Part shown: positions 57,208-64,000 of the stretch, one piece after another | Numbering within the stretch: the first letter of the stretch is position 1 | Layout: each line of letters begins with the position of its first letter | Origin: Lojkania enalia | Taxonomy: Eukaryota > Ascomycota > Dothideomycetes > Pleosporales | NCBI GenBank assembly: GCA_010094045.1 | Contig: ML986589.1 | Location: 565,974-629,973 of the forward strand | DNA: 64,000 nt | Direction: 5' to 3' | The notes under the pieces: model-generated | What the model saw: only the letters and a program-made list of their open reading frames with translations | What the model was told of the DNA's origin: nothing | The model's database searches: none | Made by a program: the position numbers and the translations under genes

Positions 57208-58441
57208 TCACAGACTGAAGATCACCTTCTGCACTTTTCCTTTGTCAAACAGCTCGTATCCCTCGACGGCCTGCGCCAGTGGCATGATCTTGTCGGCCAT
57301 GGACCTGCAGCTAGGCAGTCAATCGGCCACTTCAGCTAAACACCCAGCAATGTGGATGGTGGGCAGTACGACCTACCCTAGCAAGTCCTGCTTCTGCTTC
57401 AACTTCGCTAGCGCCTCCGGGAAGATACTGCGGACCGGGCACCGGCCCATCTGAATCCTCAGATTCTTGCCATACGCCTGATTCCCGCTCCACGGTATCT
57501 CGCCGTTGTGCACACCCACGCTGGATATTACTCCCCACGGCCTCAATAGCTCGAAGCCCATCTTAAGCGCCGGACTCAGGCCTACCACTTCCACCACCAC
57601 ATCTGCTCCACGCCCATTTGTAAGCTCCTTGACTCGTTTATCAAGCCCCTCGCGGTCTGTCTGGAAGTTCCAAGGCTCCGCCCCGAGTGACTTCGCGAGC
57701 TCGAGTCGAGACGGGATCGAGTCTACAGCAAGTAGATGCTTTGGCTTGAAATCCATCAAATTCACCAGCGCACAGAGCGCAACAGGGCCGCAGCCTATCA
57801 ACACCACTGTGCTCGCCTCGATCTGTTCGGGACTAAACTCTTTGAACGCATTTTGTGCAGCAAAGTATCCCGTGGGGAATATATCCGCCATGAGAACTAG
57901 TGCTTCGTCATAGACTCCGTCCGGTGCCTTCACTGCCGTGGAATCGGCTAGAGGGACGCGCACGTACTCGGCTTGGCCGCCGTCGAGGACTTTGCTTCCA
58001 AATAGCAGGCATCTCTCACAGCGGGAGGAAAACCCTTGCTTGCAATAGAAACACTCGCCGCACGAAATCGTAAACGGGGAGACGATGCGGTCGCCTTTTT
58101 TCAACGTCTTGACATCAGTGCCAAGCTCTTCTACATAGCCAGTAAACTCATGTCCCATGATGAAGCCTGTGTCACTGGGTTGGTGGCCTCGATAGACGTG
58201 CAGCTCGCTATCTCCGCATTAGACTCGTTCCTATTACAATCACGGAAACTCATACCTCCCACATATTGCTGTCTATTGCTGCTTAGTAATAATAATATTG
58301 TAGGAACATAGAGAAGTAATCTACCTTTTCAACCTTGACGATTATATCGCCCGGATCTTGAATCTTGGGCACAGGCCGGTCTTCAACTATGACCTGGCCG
58401 GGCCCTTTGAAAACTACTGCTTTCATTGTATTTTTCGTCAT
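57208..58441 (-). CDS. Zinc-dependent medium-chain alcohol dehydrogenase
   Basis: Exons 58441-58325, 58272-58256, 58207-57377 and 57304-57208 give 353 residues. The second exon is only 17 nt and encodes TAICGS across its borders, supplying catalytic Cys 43. Without it the frame is lost. His 64 and Glu 65 (GHEF) complete the catalytic zinc site; Cys 94, 97, 100 and 108 hold the structural zinc. A Rossmann motif LIGCGPVAL follows. The ending KVQKVIF is normal for this family. The pattern (HVYRGHQPSD, MGHEFTGYVEE) suits the formaldehyde-dehydrogenase-like/threonine-dehydrogenase-like zinc group; substrate unclear. A second ATG at residue 6 is an alternative start. GCGGGG boxes lie upstream. Intact. 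Confidence 0.9.
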
Positions 58442-59008
58442 GATCAATAGGAGTCAAGATTTAGAGGCGTTATGCCGTGCAATTCTCTAGACGGAGAGAC
58501 CAAATTCAAACAGATTTCAAATTCGCAAGTTGAACCACATAGAAGAAAGGAAAGTGCAATGCTCTTGCTCTAAAATTGTTGGTCTTGACAAGTTGCATAC
58601 CTAGGTAAGGTGATGACCAAGGCGGGGAGGGACTAGCTTCCCCCGCCGAGGTCCAATGCGGGCAAGGCGGGGTACTCAAGCATGATGCTCATCTATGGCT
58701 CCATCATATTCTCTGGAAAGGGCTAAATTCATACTTCAGCGTGTATTGTCTAATTAACCCAAAACAATAGGCTTTGTGGAAGAAGCCTAGTCCACGTACC
58801 GAAATGCAATCCAATGCCTCTTCTCTTGCCGTACTCCGACCTGAATTCCCAATACCATCGTGAAAGGCTGTGACAGAAGACCAAAATCGCGGACTCCAGG
58901 TTGAATATCCTAAGACCGAGGCCTGATACGCCATCTAAATGCTTGAAAAAATTATGCAGAGCAGCAAGCCCCGCAATAGAGAAAAAGCTTGTCCATAGTT
59001 TGACCTCC
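58442..59008. other. Promoter of the dehydrogenase and 3' flank of the Yippee gene
   Basis: No gene supported. Contains the GC-box cluster listed separately. Confidence 0.55.
58621..58673. promoter_or_regulatory. Cluster of CreA/Mig1-type GCGGGG boxes
   Basis: In an otherwise AT-rich promoter, GCGGGG (58622), CCCCCGC (58640), GCGGGC and GCGGGG (58667) sit within about 50 bases, 180-235 bases upstream of the dehydrogenase ATG. The first two form an imperfect inverted repeat around ACTAGCT. The sites fit the SYGGRG consensus of carbon-catabolite repressors, but general GC-box binding is equally possible. Confidence 0.4.
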
Positions 59009-59403
59009 TCAGGTTACCGTGCATAACAGTTCAGCCTCCAGAATGAACTTGCCCTCTTTATACTTTTCTGCGGACTCATACGCCTTGTCGTACTTCCACC
59101 CCACTACCTCCTTGCATTGTCGGCAGTTGATGTCGCGCACGATGTGGCGGCCGGTCGTCATGTTACGCTCGTTAGGTTCGGATTCGGTAACGTTGACGAC
59201 GCTGTCGAAGAGGTAGGCTTTGCCATGCTGGCCGCGGAAGTTCTGCAAGGACTACGTCAGATTGGAGGCTCACAAAAGATCTAGTATAGCTTGTGGAAAT
59301 TTACCCTACTAAGAATATCGTCGTGATTGGCGAGATGGGTCTTGCAGCTCTTGCAGCCATAAATGCGGGATGAGTTGAGGTAGATGTTATACGCTAGCCC
59401 CAT
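59009..59403 (-). CDS. MOH1: Yippee-family zinc-binding protein
   Basis: Exons 59403-59305 and 59242-59009 give 110 residues, the normal length. The Yippee zinc site has two CxxC knuckles about 50 residues apart: CKSC near residue 17 and CRQC near 75. The framing motifs [31 protein letters not shown] and TGRHIVRDINCRQC...VGWKYDKAYE are present. The splice restores [12 protein letters not shown] exactly. Yeast Moh1 and animal YPEL proteins belong here; in yeast the protein is linked to the GID complex and stationary phase. Intact. Confidence 0.94.
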
Positions 59404-61355
59404 CGTCAATAGCCAATACGCTTCCGTCTTCGAGGTTTAAGGGAGAAGAAAACTAGAGAAGTAGTGGCGAGGGCTCTATGCTGGCTTCGCGGAGTGTGGA
59501 GGTAGCCTGAGGCGTTTGGGGATACGATCAGAGGACGGAAGTCGGCCCGGTAGATCTGAGAGATATTAAATGACTTGTGCACAAGGATAGCTTGCTTGCT
59601 TTAAATGGGCGGACGGCTTTGCTAGAAGCAAGGATTGTTGACCTGTGAGGTGCTGGTAGTTACCCTCAACGCCCGTGAAAGCTCCGGTGACCTCGCCGTC
59701 TTGCCGCGATGTCCGAGTGACCAAGCCCAAAGACTGGGAAGTTTGCGTGTCTTTCGCGAAAGTATGTGCCAGATCCTGTGGCACGAGCGGACAGCGTGGT
59801 ATGAACTGCCTAAATGTACGTCCTACGTGTTGAAGCTGTGGAGATGTGCAAGGTGGGGAGCTGGGAACTAAGGTGAGGGTTTGACACTAACCCGGGAAAG
59901 TGGGTGGGTAGTCACACCTGATCACGTGGCTGATAAGATAAGCATTGTCATACCTAAAAGGCAGCCTAGGTTGGAGATGGAATGAGGGTTTCGATGGGTT
60001 AAGTAGTAGTTAGACATTATAGTAGCGGCAGGCCTGTGCAATTAATTGGTGGTTCGATGCAAAGGACCGGATTACCTAGGTATCGAGATTATGACGGTGA
60101 TACGGAACTACGGTCTTGGCGGTATCAATCACAATATTGACGCAGGAGAAAAGGATGGCTAGCAGCCCAAATATACCGGTTAGAGCATGTTCATAAAGCT
60201 GCGTCGATGTTCAAGGCTCCATGATAGTTGCCAAGTGGCAATCGCTACGGCAGTATCTCTTTAGAACCAGCCATCAGACTTATGATTGGCGCAGCGTGCT
60301 GCTAGTCCCCAGAATGCTCTTTTTAAGCGTTCGATCCTGGCGTTTATGACGGGGCTGACATGCAGAGCTATCAATCTTATTCCCTGGAATTCGTTTCTTG
60401 TCAACCCAAAGTCAACACTGAATCTGGAATCGGGACTCGTTTCACCATGGTGCATTGATAGCAATGAAGGTTGTTAATAGAAGAATATACACTAGACCAT
60501 CTTGTCAGATGATGCAATTTCAGTGTGCTCGTCTCGAAATGATTCCCACTTTGGCCTTTAAAGAAAAAGGGGGGTGGGGCTATGAGGAGATTGTGAAAAA
60601 CTACAAAATGATACCGGAATTACCAATTGGAGAGCATGGTCATGTTAAAATACCAATCTATAGGCAGGTTTATATTCTTTCGCCAGCGATAACGAATCGG
60701 ATATACTAGGTAGCCTCGAACTGTCACAACAAAGCGCACGTGTACGGACCAACCCAGCATTGTTCAAACTGGCCGAACCAAGCCAGCTGTAAGGAGCAGA
60801 AAGTAGGGATTGGAGTGCACTTCTGTGGTGTCTGGAGATGTGCTGGCAATGTTTTGATACTCCCAACCCCCCGAGCGCGGATTGGACAGGATTACTGAAG
60901 CTCCATCTCGCTTTCGGTCGAGATTTGCGCCGCGATTCGTGCTTTTCGCCGTCACCATGGCTACGTGCCGGATATCATGTCTGCTGGAGGAAGGGATGAC
61001 TGCCGAATGGGCCAATTCACAGCAAGGAGGATGCAGTCTTCACTAGAGCGAGAACCGTTTGGAGGGCGTCACTCGACGGGTGAATCTGGCGAGCTGCAGT
61101 CTGCAGACGCTGGCAGCAGCCAAACGCCATTAATTATTGCCTCAGCCCCAGCCTCCACACTGGAGAACGCACGCGCCCAAGTGCGGCTTGATGTTTGTGG
61201 CAGCTGTCGTAGCGGGAAATATCTCTCCGCGTAGAAGGTTCTAGCATCCTACGTTCCCGTCTTTCAGCACCGTTTTTTTAATCGGCCCGTCCACAATCAA
61301 AGTTCCAAGTTGCAGCACGTAGTTACACCAAAAGAAGGGTATCCCTCCGTCGCAA
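59404..61355. other. Intergenic between divergent Yippee and DnaJ genes
   Basis: Nearly 2 kb between start codons. Frames of 60-90 codons have no character. The right end (61260-61355) is the leader of the co-chaperone gene. No relic, repeat or RNA gene could be read. Confidence 0.5.
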
Positions 61356-63598
61356 ATGGTGATTCCGTCGTTTTTCAACAAATCCTCGAAAAAGTCACGA
61401 CACCCCGACTCACCTTCGCTCGGCCCAGGATCCTCATCGCATAGTCAGGGCACCCCTCCCTCGTCGCCCGAGAAAAAGTCCCATCATCGGGTGAAGGATC
61501 GAGAGCGTGACCGCGACCGTCGCTCCAACTCTTACTCATCTAAGCGCTCATCTAGGTACGACCGCGATTCGCATCCGCTCAACCTCCCGCCTGACGAGTT
61601 GAGGCGACTTTCTTCATCCGCCATGTCCCAAATGAGCGACCAACCCACGCCGCAGCCCATGGATCTGGACCGGGAGTTCACGTCCTCGCCCACGCCCTCA
61701 AGCCCCGCAACTGCTCAGACGCCGGGTGGATTTCCTAAGGCCAACGGCACGAACAGCGAGCAGCACCAGGCACGGCCGGCCCCTCCTCCCCACAGGTATA
61801 CAACGAGCCCTCCGCCGCAGTCGGCCAACTACGCTGCTACACCAGAAGAAGCCGCGTCGTCGCCAGTGCAGCCGCCCACGATCGACGCCGAGTCGTACAA
61901 GGCTGCTGGTAACAAGTTTTTCAAGATCAAGGATTACGCACAGGCGATCAAGGAGTACTCGAAAGGTGGGTTGTACTCTCGTCATATCTGCGTCGAGAAA
62001 TGTACTGCCTAATGCAACGGGCCGCACGCGACCGCTACAACCAAGTAATGTGAGCTGACTGATTTGATAGCAATCGAGGCCGACCCTAAGAATGCCACCT
62101 ACTATTCAAACCGTGCCGCCGCTCTCATGTCTGCAAACCGCTTCATTGAGGCATTGGAGGACTGCAAGATTGCTGACGAGTTGGATCCTGGGAACATGAA
62201 GATCCAGCTGCGGTTAGGGAGGTTGTACACTAGCTTAGGCCGGCCAGACGAGGCCCTATCAGTGTTCAACTCAATCAGCCCTCCAGCGACACAAAAGGAC
62301 ATGCAGCCCGCACTAAACATGCAAAAGCACCTACGACAGGCCGAGGAGATCCTTGCGAATGGAGGTTCCGGGTCGTTAGTGATGTACGCTTTGAATGAGG
62401 CAGAAAGGGGATTGGGTGCTGGCGTGAGCAGGCCCAGGAAGTGGAGCCTCATGCGTGGAGAAGCGCACCTAAGACTAGGCAACGCCAACGCTCTCGGAGA
62501 GGCCCAGAACGTGGCCATGTCATTGCTACGAAGCAATAATCAGGACCCCGATGCGCTAGTTTTAAGAGGCAGAATATTGTACGCACAAGGTGAGAACGAA
62601 AAGGCCATTCAGCATTTTAGACAGGCGTTGAGCTGCGATCCGGACTTTAAAGATGCCGTGAAGAACCTGCGAATGGTTCAAAAGCTAGAACGAATGAAGG
62701 AGGAGGGCAACTCGGCTTTCAAAGCCAATCGTTACCAGGAAGCGGTGGATACCTATACTATGGCTTTGGAAGTGGATCCGTCTAACAAGAACACCAACTC
62801 GAAGATCCTTCAGAATCGGGCGCTCTGCTACACGAGACTCAAGAATTGGACCCCTGCCATCGCCGATTGCGACAAAGCACTCGAACTCGACCCTAGCTAC
62901 GCTAAGGCACGGAAAACGAGGGCCAAGGCATTGGGCGAGTCAGGGAATTGGGAGGAGGCTGTTCGGGAATACAAAGCTATACAAGAAGCCAACCCTTCTG
63001 AGCCAGGCATTGCTAAGGATATCCGCAACGCAGAATTGGAACTGAAGAAGAGCAAAAGGAAGGATTATTATAAAATCCTTGGAGTCAGCAAGGATGCCGG
63101 CGAGCAAGATATCAAGAAGGCGTATCGCAAACTTGCGATCGTACACCATCCCGACAAGAATCCAGATGATCCAGAGGCGGAAAACAGATTCAAAGAAATC
63201 CAGGAAGCACATGAGACGCTCAGCGATCCTCAGTACGTATAATTCTGCAACTATCCCATTATCATATTCTCATCATCGCCACAGAAAACGAGCACGCTAT
63301 GACTCCGGCGAAGACCTAGTTGATCCATCTGAGATGTTTAGCGGAGGCGGTTTTCCTGGCGGTATGGGAGGTGGCATGCAAATTGATCCGGAAATGCGTA
63401 AGCCTTCCGATTCTATTCCTTTACCATGTGCTAATATTTTCATCAGTCTTCAATATGTTTGGCGGGGGCATGGGAGGAGGTCGCCCCGGAGGGGGTAGTT
63501 TCTCCTTCCAAACGGGAGGCAGTCCCTTCGGGGGCATGGGTGGTATGCCTGGTGGTGGCCGAAGTCGCCAACAGTTCCAGGGTGGCTTCCCTTTTTGA
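61356..63598 (+). CDS. TPR- and J-domain co-chaperone (DNAJC7/TPR2-like)
   Basis: Links Hsp70 and Hsp90. Exons 61356-61965, 62071-63232, 63285-63397 and 63447-63598 give 678 residues. The first ~175 residues are Ser/Pro/Arg-rich and disordered, an extension usual in filamentous fungi but absent from animal DNAJC7. TPR units follow from ~178 ([81 protein letters not shown]). The J domain spans about 535-591 with HPD at 563-565. It runs into a Gly/Met/Phe-rich tail ([21 protein letters not shown]) encoded by two short last exons. The intron after ETLSDPQ was set by restoring [12 protein letters not shown]. Intact. Confidence 0.94.
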
Positions 63599-64000
63599 AA
63601 AATTTATTCGCATCTTGCCTTTGCATATGCTGGATTACTAATTATGCCTTTTTCGTGTCGATACTGTGGATCACGAGATTTTGCACATCTACTATCAACC
63701 TCTGACTGGCGTTGGGTATTACGGGTATAAAGCGCGAGCTGAAGGCGCTCGACATAGACTGTCGGTGGTGATTGCTATCTGATGACTTTTCTTGTCTTGA
63801 TCTCATCCAAGGCATTACTATGGCGTCCTTTTCATATCAGACTTAGACCGGACCACCTGCATGCTTGGTCTTTTACGATGAATAATATATGGGGTTGAAA
63901 TTCGATATGCTGCCAAGATTGATGTTCTATGTATTCCAATCGACATATTCTATGAATAATTTTCTTATACTAAATATCAAAACAACGACAAATGCCGCTG
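63599..64000. other. 3' flank of the co-chaperone gene to window end
   Basis: AT-rich; no gene supported. Confidence 0.6.

Overview
The window looks like nuclear DNA of a filamentous ascomycete (Pezizomycotina). The genes carry short spliceosomal introns (about 45-80 nt, GTRNGT donors, CTAAC-like branch sites, YAG acceptors). They encode a typical fungal set: a cell-wall-integrity MAPKK, a Zn2Cys6 regulator, a But2-type secreted protein, a GPI-type wall protein and a fungal rhodopsin-like 7TM protein. A leotiomycete-like origin would fit, but the sequence alone does not settle it. Every exon chain listed as a firm gene was rebuilt by hand from splice signals and checked for reading-frame arithmetic.

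Layout. 0-3.7 kb: a decayed HSP90-like-ATPase (Sacsin/NOV-type) gene running off the left edge. 4.8-10.4 kb: cytosolic Phe-tRNA synthetase beta chain (minus), a possible tiny membrane protein, a Gln/Met-repeat protein (plus) and the Mkk1/2-type MAPKK (minus). 10.4-14.4 kb: gene-poor. 14.4-26.1 kb: 7TM rhodopsin-like protein, APC amino-acid transporter, PP2A scaffold subunit A, dithiol glutaredoxin, LMBR1-like membrane protein. 26.1-32.2 kb: a relic zone with two related degenerate segments and a P450-like tail. 32.2-36.0 kb: two secreted proteins, one GPI-type and one But2. 37.1-38.4 kb: a broken ankyrin-repeat gene. 38.7-48.3 kb: enoyl-reductase-like dehydrogenase, polysaccharide (chitin) deacetylase, Zn2Cys6 factor, glycine-rich-domain (GRDP) protein. 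49.3-50.6 kb: two tail-to-tail gene relics, a phosphotransferase (APH) kinase and a fungal family of unknown function. 51.5-63.6 kb: HUT1 UDP-galactose transporter, a hypothetical protein, a triple-KH RNA-binding protein, a zinc alcohol dehydrogenase with a 17-nt micro-exon, a Yippee protein, and a TPR-DnaJ co-chaperone.

The genes do not form one pathway or a biosynthetic cluster. Intact, conserved, mostly housekeeping genes alternate with blocks of decayed accessory genes. In the relics that can be read, many in-frame stops are ones a C-to-T or G-to-A change would produce, as expected from repeat-induced point mutation (RIP) or a similar decay. I found no convincing transposon, tRNA, rRNA or CRISPR array, and no clear evidence of a wholly new functional system. 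The most notable items are the relic series, the micro-exon, the Gly/Cys tail of the GRDP protein, and the altered activation motif of the MAPKK.
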